Of a stretch of DNA of 15,872 nucleotides, positions 8,103 to 15,872 are shown in pieces; the first letter of the stretch is position 1; each line of letters opens with the position of its first letter. This DNA comes from Lactifluus volemus (lineage: Eukaryota; Basidiomycota; Agaricomycetes; Russulales; Russulaceae), in contig WTXI01000556.1 of NCBI GenBank assembly GCA_022376515.1, positions 1 through 15,872 of the forward strand, written 5' to 3'. The position numbers and the translations under genes are program-made. The notes beneath the pieces were generated by a model, which worked only from the letters and a program-made list of their open reading frames with translations, was not told where the DNA came from and searched no databases.

Positions 8103-8113
8103 GGACGTCATCA
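8103..8113 (-). promoter_or_regulatory. CRE/ATF-like site in U3
   Basis: The minus strand reads GATGACGTCC, which contains the TGACGT core bound by ATF/CREB bZIP factors. Atf1 is known to act on the Tf elements of fission yeast, so the site is a plausible stress-response input. One match of this length can occur by chance. Confidence 0.35.
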
Positions 8114-8169
8114 GTGTGAGTAAGCGTGTTAGGAAGCATAGGGTCCAACGTGTCCTGCATTCCATAACA

Positions 8170-8232
8170 TTCCCTCCTCAACACTGGCCATTGTGCAATA
8201 TGAGTCTCGAAAAGAGGATACTGGCACACAGC
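8170..8232. other. Short host-flank spacer between two mobile elements
   Basis: These 63 bp lie between the end of the 5' LTR and the start of the inverted-repeat element. The first five bases (TTCCC) should be the retrotransposon target duplication. The last three (AGC) match the three bases after the other end of the next element. No gene is visible. Confidence 0.7.
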
Positions 8233-8289
8233 CGCATCAGCAAAATGTCCGAGCAGCTTAAAGTTACTTAAAGTCACTTAAAAAGTTTT
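8233..8289 (+). repeat. Left terminal inverted repeat
   Basis: Positions 8233-8260 are the exact reverse complement of 11446-11473. After four mismatched bases (8261-8264) the match resumes to 8289 with one mismatch. It runs directly into the CTTAA-rich subterminal region. Confidence 0.93.
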
Positions 8290-8700
8290 ACTTAAAATGT
8301 GCTTAAAATATGCTTAAAATGTACTTAAAATTGCTTAAAATTGCTTTTTAAGTAGTTTTAAGTACATTAAGCGAAGCCTAAGACAATTAAGTCATTTAAG
8401 CACAATTAAGCAAGTTAAGCGATGCCCATTTTTTAAGCAAAGTGGTCACATGATTTTTAATCAACTGCTTAAGTGTCATGTCTGTGTACTTAATTGCACT
8501 TAAAACATCTTGTTGACCACTTACTGCACTTACCAGTTGCTTGATTATCAGGTGTCGCTTAATTGTCACTTAAAACCACTTAAAACAATTGGTTCACTGG
8601 TTACTAGTTATTGTGTTTGCTTAATTGTTACTTATACATGTACGGTTGCTTAAAGTCGCTTAAATTCGCTTAAAGTCGCTTAAAGTCGCTTAATTATCAC
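8256..8700. repeat. Left subterminal CTTAA-rich region
   Basis: About twenty CTTAA motifs in forward orientation and about nine in reverse are scattered here, mostly as GCTTAAA or ACTTAAA. They include a tandem array at 8648-8697 with five units of GCTTAAAGTC and close variants, 10 bp per unit. Similar motifs recur at the other end of the element. This is the arrangement expected of transposase-binding sites, which is inferred. Confidence 0.8.
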
Positions 8701-9000
8701 ATAATTAGCTAAGCACACTGAAATTTTTGTGAAGTCGCGAAGTTTTTTGCCAAAGTCACAAAATTTTTGCTAAGTCGTTCCGGTGCACCTGCATCGGTTG
8801 TTTACTCTTGTTTGCTTGATGTTGATTTTCGTTTGCCTCATCATTTTCGTGCCTCTCGTTGTCTGCGCCTATCCCTCCCTCTGTCTCCCTCTGTCGCTGT
8901 CTCGCCTCTGTTGTCGCCACCACTGCTCGCCGTCTTGCCCCGCCACACGTCTCAGCATCCCTGCCTTTTTTCTCTCTTCCTCCGCGCCGCCTCCATCGCT

Positions 9001-9500
9001 TTCGCCACCTCCACATCGCGCAGCTCCTGGACCCACTGGCACTGCCGGGCAGTCCATGGCGTCATGCTGCCTGCGTCGGCGTCTTCTACGCCCTCTTCGG
9101 TACGTTGTCATGCTGCCTGCCCCACCTCAACGTGCCTGACTTTTTTTTTTCCCCTTCCGCCTCCGCCTCCGTCTCCGCTGCCTCCTCCTGCACCGCCGCC
9201 TGCACCGCCTGCACCACCTCCTCTTGGGCCTCCTGGGCCACTTCTGTCTCCTCCGTCTCCTCCGCCGCCTCCGCCGCATTCGCCTCCACATCGCGCACCT
9301 CCTGGACCCACTGGCACTGCCGGGCGGTCCACGGTATCACACTGCCTGCGCCGACGCATTCTGCACCTCCCCGGTATGTTGTCACGCTGCCTGTCCAAAC
9401 CTAACACTTCCTGACTTTTTTTCTTCTTTTTTTGCCTCCGCCTCCGCCACCGCCTCCTGCCCCGCCGCCTCCACCGCCTCCACCACCTCCTGCGCTGCCT
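9001..9500 (+). repeat. Tandem duplication of about 278 bp, CT-rich
   Basis: A segment containing CCACATCGCGCA, CTGGACCCACTGGCACTGCC and a polypyrimidine run starts near 9001 and repeats, diverged, from about 9279. Each copy ends in a T-rich tract followed by CCTCCGCC triplets. Long open frames in all phases here are pro/ser-rich or Arg/Gly-rich products of the repeat, and I do not call them genes. Confidence 0.75.
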
Positions 9501-11160
9501 TTGAGAGCGTGATCCACGTCTGCGAATGCAATTCACATTATCTTATTAGACCTGTTCAGCAAATCTGCAGATATCCACTTCTACTTGCCCCACTTATCCT
9601 CAACCGCGGGCCGACAGCACCTACTGGAACGGATGCAGTCGTCACGGATGCAAAAAAGGCGATGGCGGATGTTGCGGCCCTCGTCGACAGTGCAAATTTT
9701 TCGCACCTTCAGCAACAGCAAACTTCTCGCATTGGCGCGTGCCTTTCTGCACCAGCCACAGTCCTTACCTTCATCCGTACGCTCAGTCCCTGCACGTTAG
9801 GCTGGATTTGCGGAACGAAAGATAGCGAAGTCAGATCGTGAGAGATGGAAAGGGTGGATTTGGGATCATTACTTCGGTAAGTTTTTTTTTTGTTTTGGCC
9901 TGTTGTTCGCGTTTGTTCTAGCTCGGACTGATTGTTTTCGGGTGGTGATGATGGCGCGAATCGCCTTTTTTCTTTTTCGTCAAGGCGGCAGTTTTCGTCC
10001 TGGTCCAGTGTTCGTGAGCGGTGGTGATGATGATGACGACGATCCGGCACAGGTACGTCTCCTCCAACCCTACGCCCTTCCCCTTCCCCACAACAAAACA
10101 AGCATACATACGCGTCTAACGGTTTGTCGTCCCTGCGCGCGGAAAAATAGCAACAGATCGGAGTGGCGGCGCCGCATTTAATCATGATGTACTGTGCGCT
10201 GCTCGCGCTCGCCATACTATGGGACGACTATTCGCTCTTGGACCGTGCCTCCCTCGCGCGTAAGGTCGGCTCGTGCCAAGGCAAAGACAGAGGGTGCGCA
10301 TTATTCATAATTATTGTATTTGTGTTATGTTTGTTGATCTTGGAGAGGGCGCCGTCCCGTCGCCTGTTTGTATAGATTCGCGACGCTACCCGGAGCAGAC
10401 GATACCGATCTGCGCATGACATATTGCGCTTTTTAGTCTGCGCTCTTGTCGACGATTGGTCCTGTATCAACCTTCCACGAGCATTCTCGTACATCCAACG
10501 GTATCGGGTACGGTCTCTATCACCCCGCTGCCTTGCTCCCCCGCCACCTGCTGTGGTACGAGTGCCTGCGCTCAAGGCAAAGTACCTTGCCGTGTTCCTT
10601 TACGAAAGCGGTTTCCTTGCATTGGCCAAGGTAATTCGTGGCCCGTGGTATGAACTGCGGTATTGGTTTTCACTTGAAGGCTTCGAGCTGTATGACGCAG
10701 CAGACGATGACTGTGAGTGGCAACCTCTAAATGGGTGCTCGAGTGTACTGATATAGCTTTTTTTTCAGCACTGCTCCCTTATTCTCTACAATCAAGATCA
10801 CGAGTTCGAGATCGTGGCGTATGAGGTGACCCATCTCGGGGATGGGAGTGCTCCCAGTTGGTCTGCCCCATGGTGAGTATGCCGTGCGCATGACCAGTAA
10901 TTGGAAGTGTGCTCTCACCTTGCAGTGTAGCCGCTTGAATCAGATGTCAATGTCAATGTCAACGCTGTGGTGGGAGGACCCTTTGGACCCTGTCCATGTC
11001 CTGGACTGGTGTTGTGACGCTATGGCCCAGTCTGGAAAGATGAATGGGTGTGTTGCTACTTGGTAGAGAAATGCAAGTGGATTGTCCTGCATCTCCTGTG
11101 GCTTCCATGTTTCCTGTGCCTCCTGTGTTTCCCATGAGCCTTGTCCTAGTTATTAATGTT
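9501..11160 (+). other. Element interior with gene-like fragments and splice-type signals
   Basis: No complete gene can be built here. Candidate GT-AG pairs on the plus strand are 9877-9921 (GTAAGT), 10053-10150 (GTACGT, with TCTAAC as a possible branch site), 10713-10768 (GTGAGT, TACTGAT, then T8CAG) and 10873-10925 (GTGAGT to TTGCAG). Exon-like peptides include ESGFLALAKVIRGPWYELRY near 10600-10670 and ILYNQDHEFEIVAYEVTHLG near 10780-10845. The phases across the predicted introns do not join cleanly, so these are probably remnants or captured pieces. A hexamer TGTCAA is repeated three times at 10945-10962. Confidence 0.35.
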
Positions 11161-11179
11161 GTAGTGTAATCTCAAATAT

Positions 11180-11445
11180 ATTTTGCTTAAAATGTTCTTA
11201 AAAGTGCTTAAATCTCACTTAAACATGCTTGAAACTCACTCAAATGTTGAAATTGACCTGATTTTAAGTAAAAAAAAAAAAGAAAATAAGCGAAAATTAG
11301 TGAAAATAAGCGAAAATAAGCGAAAATAAGTGAAAATAAGCAATTTCCTGGAGGCCGACTTGTCTTAAAATGACTTAAAGTGCTTAAAGTACTTAAAGTA
11401 CTTAGGAGTACTTAAAAAAACTTTTTAAGTGAGTTTAAGTAGAAA
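11180..11445. repeat. Right subterminal CTTAA-rich region
   Basis: CTTAAA motifs recur at 11187-11240 and again at 11365-11440. Between them, at 11283-11342, are six 10-bp units of AAAATAAGCG and variants, whose reverse complement is CGCTTATTTT. This mirrors the 10-bp array near the left end. The motif is thus shared by both ends, in mostly inverted arrangement. Confidence 0.8.
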
Positions 11446-11473
11446 TAAGCTGCTCGGACATTTTGCTGATGCG
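11417..11473 (-). repeat. Right terminal inverted repeat
   Basis: This is the inverted partner of 8233-8289: 57 bp with five mismatches, the outer 28 bp identical. It is followed by AGC at 11474-11476, which also precedes the left end. Confidence 0.93.
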
Positions 11474-11545
11474 AGCATGGGGCCCTTGTGGTCACGAGCA
11501 GGTTTTCTCTGCCAGTACACGGTCCAAGTTAGCATCGTCCCTGTC

Positions 11546-11756
11546 CGACATCAGGATTTGTCCGGAATACGTAAGTGGGTGGTATGCCTGCTTATTCGGA
11601 TGGTCCACGGAGATGGTCACGTCCATCCACCCACCGTCCCTAGGTTCTCTTAGGATTGTTCATCTGACGTGCAGTGGTTGCAGCCCTGCCGGTAGTTCGT
11701 TGTGCGGTACCGTGACTGACCTCAAACTTTCGGTGCTTTTGTAGTTGCCATGCCAG
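11546..11756. repeat. Tandem unit copy A, block 1
   Basis: This stretch aligns with 13945-14172. Shared landmarks include TATGCCTGCTT (11583 and 14011), CCACCGTCCC followed by TAGGTTCTCTTAG, CGTTGTGCGGTAC, GACCTCAAACTTT and TTGCCATGCCA. The copies differ by small indels, the largest an extra 30 or so bases in copy B. No gene is apparent in it. Confidence 0.85.
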
Positions 11757-11805
11757 GTCCTCGAATATGTCACGTGGGGGCGATTTCAATGAGAAGTGAC
11801 TCCCA

Positions 11806-12077
11806 CCTCAGGGGTTTCCGAGTCACTCACGTAAGGTTCCGTACTGACGACCATCCAGTGGTTTAGAATTTTAGTTTCCAGAGGTTTCTACATCTCAGAA
11901 GTCAATAACTTTGTTTGAAGCTTGGAAACCTATGTCTAATTTTCTGGAAACCGCCCCAAATGATGTTGCAACACTGCGGCAACAGAAACCTCAGAAAGCT
12001 ATGAACACTCAGTAGGAGGTGGCTCACAGTGTGGCTGGTTTCTAATTTTCTGACTCGGAGTTTCCGGAAACCTCAGG
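11806..12077. repeat. Imperfect inverted repeat with GGAAACC motifs
   Basis: The left arm (11806-11825, CCTCAGGGGTTTCCGAGTCA) is matched in reverse by 12051-12077, with a 7-bp length difference. Between the arms the motif GGAAACC and its complement recur, TCTAATTTTCTG appears twice (11935 and 12041), and TTTCCGGAAA is a palindrome at 12061. It is present only in tandem copy A, which fits a small insertion such as a MITE. Clear target duplications were not found. Confidence 0.4.
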
Positions 12078-12117
12078 CCGAAAACCTGGAAGCTATTTTC
12101 CCGTTTTGCTGACGCGT

Positions 12118-12751
12118 GGGTCTATCTGGTTCTTGAACGCTCTCGTATTCCTGCCCACGAATTGTTAAAAGTCCACCTACCATTTTTCTCTATCAAACAG
12201 CGCCTCGACGACACCACGGTGCCGCCACCATTTCATTTTCGTCACCAGATCAATTGTGACGACGCTCGACCATTTCCGCCCTCATGCGCCATTGATACAC
12301 TCCCTTGTTTTCACCCTTTCCTGTTCAGGCTGTTCCTTGTTTTTCCATACTCACGCTGAGTTTGAATCAAAAATGTCCAGTTTCCTAACTTTATATATTC
12401 TCGCGAGTTCAACCCTGTGACAGACAGTGTTGCACGACTGGAGAACTAGAGATGTAGTTAAGGAAGTGCTGCTCTCGAATTATCTCTTCCTCGATCTCGC
12501 GCGGCGTGCGCGTCCGTCTCTTGTCTCGACTTCTAATAAAACTGCCCCTGACCCTCTATTGATCGGGGAGATTTATGTCCCATTTGATTTGCTTGACTGG
12601 AGACGTCCTTGTCACAGCTCGTGTTAACCTAAATCTCTCCTATTGGGTTCGTGTTGAAGCGGGTTTCTCTGTGGCGGCACTGGAGATATGTGTCATCCCA
12701 CGCCAGCAAGACCGGGCTAGTATTCTCCACACACATAAAAGCTCGAGTTGG
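12118..12751. repeat. Tandem unit copy A, block 2 (upstream of the secreted-protein gene)
   Basis: It aligns with 15258-15869. Shared landmarks are GGGTCTATCTG at the start, GTCTCGACTTCTAATAA, TTGATCGGGGAGA, TTTGATTTGCTTGACT, GTGGCGGCACTGG, TGTGTCATCCCACRCC and CACACACATAAAA near the end. Copy A has about 100 extra bases near 12307-12400. The block lies upstream of the ORF at 12989 and may hold its distal control region. No ORF in it is convincing. Confidence 0.9.
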
Positions 12752-12952
12752 TTCCAATGACCTTCCTTATCCTCTTCTTCGTTCACTTCCTCTTCTTTCA
12801 AAGGTATGTCACAGTATAGTTCTTTCTGTCATTGTCACCACCATGACTGTTTTGACATTCCGCCAGGTATTTGTTTGGGTAGCCAGGTCGTAACCCTCGT
12901 CAAATTTCCTTCAAAGCACACCCAACAGCCTGAGGTCGGCCCTTCCTGATTC

Positions 12953-12959
12953 TATAAAA
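12953..12959 (+). promoter_or_regulatory. TATA box upstream of the small secreted protein
   Basis: TATAAAA lies 36 bp before the ATG at 12989, with a CT/CA-rich stretch between them and an A at -3 (ACGAAAATG). This is a common layout for strongly expressed fungal genes, though the 5' leader would be very short. Confidence 0.6.
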
Positions 12960-12988
12960 ACAACTACCATATCACCCCATTAACGAAA

Positions 12989-13240
12989 ATGTTGTTCTTC
13001 AAGTTATCGATTGCTGTTCTTGCACCCCTCGCTGCATTGGCCGTGCCGATCCCGTCTCCCGCATCCCATTACAGGCGCCAGGACGTGATTCCTGAGGGCA
13101 TCTCGTCGGTTCCCAACCCGTTCCCGACCGTTGACCAGGGAAGGGCCCCACAATTCTGCGTACTACCAGTCGGCCTACTACCAGATCTAGGATTGCCGAC
13201 ATCCAAACCGGACCTCGGTGCAGCTTTCCCTCCCAAGTAA
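12989..13240 (+). CDS. Small secreted protein, 83 residues, function unknown
   Basis: The product starts with a classical signal peptide: a Lys at position 5, a hydrophobic core (LSIAVLAPLAALA) and a likely cut after ALA near residue 18. A dibasic HYRRQ at about 27-31 fits a Kex2-type second cut, giving a mature peptide of about 53 residues. That peptide is rich in Pro, Gly and Leu and has a single Cys. The ATG has a TATA box 36 bp upstream and an A at -3. No intron is needed. I recognise no family, and it does not end in a CaaX box, so it is not a typical basidiomycete pheromone precursor. It belongs to a tandemly duplicated unit whose second copy should carry a paralogue beyond the window end. 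It could be an effector-like secreted peptide. Confidence 0.6.
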   Translation: MLFFKLSIAVLAPLAALAVPIPSPASHYRRQDVIPEGISSVPNPFPTVDQGRAPQFCVLPVGLLPDLGLPTSKPDLGAAFPPK

Positions 13241-13944
13241 TGCTTCCTTTGGGCCCCCACACCACATCGTGGCCTCAGAATTTTGATCTAGAATAGTCCA
13301 CGCCCCTTAATCCATTGTAATTTGAGTACTTGTCCTGTAACTCGATTCATGATACGTTCACGAATTACTGTGTACACACTCAGAGACAGGAATTATTACT
13401 AGTATGGGACAACAAGACATCCTTATTTCCGTGCAGCGTGCCAACAAGTGAGCGAGCACACCACCGTTCACGTTCCGATCCAAATTCGTGTCGTGCAAAT
13501 ATTAGATGCCAGTGCCCCGGGCCGATGAATACTTGCTCTTCTCGTTCAGCCACTGCCAGTGGGCCGGGGCCCGCCAGTTCATCTTGATGTTTTTCAAAGT
13601 TTACAGCTTCCTTCAAAACAGCCAAGCTATGACTGAGATTCTCGAACGGAAAGGGTCAACGTTACTAGGCTGGGGTCCAAATCATGCCACGCCGGAAGCG
13701 TGCACATCCAAATGATCCCAGCATGGACAAACCATGGATATGCCATTATCCTAATTTCCTTGCTAATTTCTCACTGCAGATGGGCTTGCCGTACTACAAG
13801 TGTGTGCTTTCGCCGACAGATCAGACCGATGGCAAAATGCAGCGTGAACCTCGATACTTATTGTTATCTCCTGGAATATCAGTGTGACTACGCCCTCAGG
13901 CAGTCAGGCTCCCTTACCCAAGGACACCCAATACACGTGTTATT
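13241..13944. other. Downstream of the secreted-protein gene, no firm gene
   Basis: The stretch after the stop at 13240 is probably 3' untranslated sequence and spacer. Splice-like signals occur (GTGAGC at 13448 with TAG at 13505; CTAATTTCTCACTGCAG ending at about 13789), and short open frames lie between them. The frames on the two strands are equally plausible and none shows a known domain. I call no gene here. Confidence 0.4.
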
Positions 13945-14172
13945 GACAGGATTTTCCGGAACACCATCTGTGGGTGGTGTGCCAGACTGCCAGTATGTGC
14001 CTCTAGTCTATATGCCTGCTTGCTCAGACGTTCTGCGGCGATGATCACGTCCGAGTCTGTCCGCCCACCGTCCCCTAGGTTCTCTTAGTGTCGCTCATTT
14101 GAAGTGGCTGTGGCCCTGCCAGTGCCTCGTTGTGCGGTACTGACCTCAAACTTTGGGGCTTTTGCCATGCCA
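13945..14172. repeat. Tandem unit copy B, block 1
   Basis: It is the second copy of 11546-11756. The distance between copies (about 2.4 kb) gives the length of the duplicated unit. No gene is visible in it. Confidence 0.85.
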
Positions 14173-15257
14173 ATGAACGTACTCTGGCGAGTATGGGCGA
14201 GTCCAATGAAAGCAAGGGGGAGTCGACAAAGACTTGGGGGAATGTGCGCGGGAACGATAAAGACGCTTGCAGCACGTTTTCGGATTGGAAGCGAATGAGG
14301 GTCAAACATGCGAGGTAATCGAACGTGTGGTAGTAGCCAGGGCTATAACGAGTGACGAGATAGATGTTTATAAGAGCAAAACGAGAGTGATACGAGATGA
14401 GGCGAGACGACGAGAGCAATATATCTTCTTGCGAGTGCAAAACGAGGTGATCCTGAAGGAAAGTAGTATATTGGATGCCCTTCTAGGCCAATGGGCAAGG
14501 CCTTTATATATGATTTTTTGTAAGTAACTCAACGAAAAGGGGAAAGTCTTTTGAAGACAGTGCTAGACAACACTGCCCCCTAGAACATCCTAAAGCAGTG
14601 TGAAATGAAAGATAGTCGAAAGGAAAGGGGGATGTAAGGGTTCAGCCGAGGAGGCGCTGCACCGGCAACGCTCCGAACGGCTTGCCCTTGCATGCGACGT
14701 CGCTTGATGGTCTGTAAAAAGGAGGTAAGGGGCGGTGAGAGAGTGATAGCGCGCTGATAGGTGGCATCTCATAGCACTGGTATAATAGAAAATGTCTGAA
14801 AAGGAGGCTAAAAGATCCAAGTAAACTAAAAGTAAGCACTGCCAGAGACTGATGTGAAGGTCCCAATGGTGGGAGATACTCAATATGTACAAGTCCATAC
14901 ACCTTGAAAGGCTGTCCGACTGGTGTCTTCAGCTGAGGATGTGTCGGAGTTGGTGATCGCGGTGATGTTGATTTTGTGGAGAGGCACGGCGGCGGGTTGA
15001 TGGAATTGAGACGTCCAAATCGGGTCGATGTTTAGGGCAGGCACGAGGATGAGTTTGAATGTGAAAGCAGCCGAATTCGAGGGTGCCGGTAAGGTCCACT
15101 TTACAGCAATGTCCAATAGCACCGACGTGATGCTCCAGATGTGGGAAGGAGTGGTGGCAGTGGCGAGGAGTTATTCCCGGGCCGAAGATTTCCGAATCAT
15201 ACACTGACGCCCGAAACGATATAGGGAATTGCTGTTTCTAACTGCGATCTATTCCAC
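14173..15257. other. About 1.1 kb between the homologous blocks of copy B, not found in copy A
   Basis: Copy A has an unrelated 361 bp at this point. The stretch contains a purine-rich part near 14290-14460 with repeated ACGAG, a CCAAT and TTTATATATG pair at 14488-14513 that resembles a plus-strand promoter with no clear gene after it, and an exon-like minus-strand frame (next entry). No inverted termini were found that would mark it as a transposon. Confidence 0.5.
14880..15122 (-). CDS. Exon-like minus-strand frame, hypothetical and partial
   Basis: The frame reads as ordinary soluble protein: DIAVKWTLPAPSNSAAFTFK, then LILVPALNIDPIWTSQFHQ and a Ser/Thr-rich end. It has no ATG at its start, and an upstream AG could be a splice acceptor. 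A possible donor (AAG then GTGTAT) lies near 14908, and a later acceptor (TTTTTACAG near 14720) leads to a peptide ending KGKPFGALPVQRLLG. The phases do not join simply. It may be a gene fragment brought in with the copy-B-specific sequence. I recognise no family. Confidence 0.3.
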   Translation of the reverse strand: MLLDIAVKWTLPAPSNSAAFTFKLILVPALNIDPIWTSQFHQPAAVPLHKINITAITNSDTSSAEDTSRTAFQGVWTCTY

Positions 15258-15872
15258 GGGTCTATCTGTAGAAATTTACCAGCTTCCAGAACGCCCTCTT
15301 ATTCCTGCTCACGAATTGTTACAAGTCCACTCACCATTCTTCTCTGCCACAACATTTTTTCTGCGTGCATATCATTTTGTCGGCTATCAATCAGTGCCTC
15401 GAAGGCGTCATGGTCCCGCCACACTTCATTTCTTGCCACCAGATCAACGGTAGCGACGCTAAACCGTATCCGTCCTCAGGCAGCAGTGATGCACTCCTTA
15501 GTCCCATTCACTCTCGCGATGTTCAATGCTGTGACAGCCACTGTTGCACGACTAGAGAAACCGGAGATGTCGTTAAGGAAGGGCTGCCCTCGAATTATCT
15601 CTTCTCTGGTCTCGCGTGCGCGTCAGTCTCTTGTCTCGACTTCTAATAAGACTGCCCTGGCCCTTTTAATTGCTGATTGATCGGGGAGACTTAGGTCCCA
15701 TTTGATTTGCTTGACTAGAGACTACCTTGTCACAGCTCTTGTTAACGTAAATCTCTCGCGCTGGATTCGTGTTGCAGCGGGTTGCTGTGTGGCGGCACTG
15801 GGCCTATGTGTCATCCCACACCGGCAAGACCGAGCTAGTATACTCCACACACATAAAAACTCGAGTTGGAAA
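15258..15872. repeat. Tandem unit copy B, block 2, running off the window
   Basis: It is the second copy of 12118-12751 and stays in register to the last bases of the window. By the spacing in copy A, a paralogue of the secreted-protein ORF would begin about 235 bp beyond the window end. Confidence 0.9.

Larger units (their letters stand above)
1..8169 (-). mobile_element. Ty3/Gypsy chromovirus LTR retrotransposon (near full length)
   Basis: Two LTRs flank an internal region that reads on the minus strand as gag, protease, reverse transcriptase, RNase H, integrase and chromodomain. This is the domain order of Ty3/Gypsy (Metaviridae), and the chromodomain places it among the chromoviruses. 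The LTR ends form an 8-bp inverted pair (TGTTACGG and CCGTAACA). A polypurine tract abuts the 3' LTR at 483-494 and a primer-binding site abuts the 5' LTR at 7643-7654. About 33 bp of the 3' LTR lie outside the window, so the left target duplication cannot be checked. The 5 bp after the right LTR are TTCCC. The coding region has several single-base frame breaks and an internal 428-bp intervening sequence, so this copy is probably non-autonomous as written. Confidence 0.97.
7655..8169 (-). repeat. 5' LTR, complete (515 bp)
   Basis: It begins and ends with the near-inverted pair TGTTACGG / CCATAACA. The last copy base pattern is CCGTAACA in the other LTR. Reading on the minus strand, U3 runs from 8169 to about 7901, with the ACAATA-rich array, a CRE-like TGACGTC and a TATA box. 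R/U5 runs from about 7900 to 7655. It is 99.4% identical to the other LTR over the shared 482 bp. Confidence 0.97.
8233..11473. mobile_element. Terminal-inverted-repeat DNA element of unassigned family (3241 bp)
   Basis: The ends are perfect 28-bp inverted copies, beginning CGCATCAGCAAAATGTCC and ending with its complement. The match extends to 57 bp with five mismatches. AGC lies just outside both ends, which fits a 3-bp target duplication. Dense CTTAA motifs fill about 450 bp at the left end and about 290 bp at the right, like transposase-binding subterminal repeats of CACTA-type elements, but the ends do not read CACTA. No transposase frame with a DDE motif or known domain is visible, so it looks non-autonomous. 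The interior holds CT-rich tandem repeats and gene-like fragments with splice-type signals, possibly captured host sequence. Confidence 0.85.

Noticed and set aside
8647..8697. Possible CRISPR-like or telomere-like array
   Set aside because: The unit is 10 bp with no spacers and lies inside a transposon end in an apparently eukaryotic genome. Subterminal binding repeats explain it better.
8767..9841. Long Pro/Ser-rich and Arg/Gly-rich frames on both strands
   Set aside because: They are produced by CT-rich triplet and tandem repeats that leave all frames open. They show no domain and no sensible composition.
10424..11066. Multi-exon gene inside the inverted-repeat element
   Set aside because: Individual splice signals look good, but the codon phases do not connect into one protein, and stops follow the proposed joins.
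12989..13240. Mating pheromone precursor
   Set aside because: It has an N-terminal signal peptide and ends in FPPK, not a CaaX box. Basidiomycete lipopeptide pheromones lack the former and need the latter.
13380..13715. Overlapping plausible frames on both strands near 13500
   Set aside because: Neither strand shows a recognisable domain, and exon boundaries cannot be chosen. No gene is called.

Overview
The window looks like accessory DNA from a filamentous fungus, probably a basidiomycete. It holds a fungal-type chromodomain Ty3/Gypsy retrotransposon, short GT-AG splice-like signals, and a small secreted protein with a short TATA-containing upstream region. The phylum is inferred from this style. 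No housekeeping gene is present to fix it.

Positions 1-8169 are a nearly complete Ty3/Gypsy (chromovirus) LTR retrotransposon on the minus strand. Its 515-bp 5' LTR is at 7655-8169. Its 3' LTR is at 1-482, with about 33 bp cut off by the window start. In sense order the element carries a Tf1-like self-priming site, an unfamiliar N-terminal Gag region, a poly-Gly tract split by a 428-bp intervening sequence, a Gag core with a CCHC knuckle, protease, reverse transcriptase/RNase H, integrase, a chromodomain and a roughly 410-residue C-terminal extension rich in Cys and His. The LTRs differ at only 3 of 482 positions, all CpG-type transitions. The coding region nevertheless has at least six single-base frame breaks, mostly in or next to short homopolymers, plus an in-frame TGA between gag and pol. 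The element is therefore either a very young copy that recently lost function or a copy carrying assembly indels.

Positions 8233-11473 are a second, different element. It has perfect 28-bp terminal inverted repeats (57 bp with 5 mismatches), a candidate 3-bp target duplication (AGC), and dense subterminal CTTAA motifs at both ends. These motifs include two arrays with a 10-bp period. No transposase is visible. The interior holds pyrimidine-rich tandem repeats and gene-like fragments with splice signals. I could not assign it to a named family, and it is the best candidate for something undescribed.

Positions 11474-15872 contain two diverged tandem copies of a unit of about 2.4 kb. Copy A carries a small secreted-protein ORF (12989-13240) behind a TATA box. 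Copy B runs off the end of the window just before the matching gene would begin. Between the two homologous blocks, copy B carries about 1.1 kb of unrelated sequence with a weak exon-like ORF on the minus strand.
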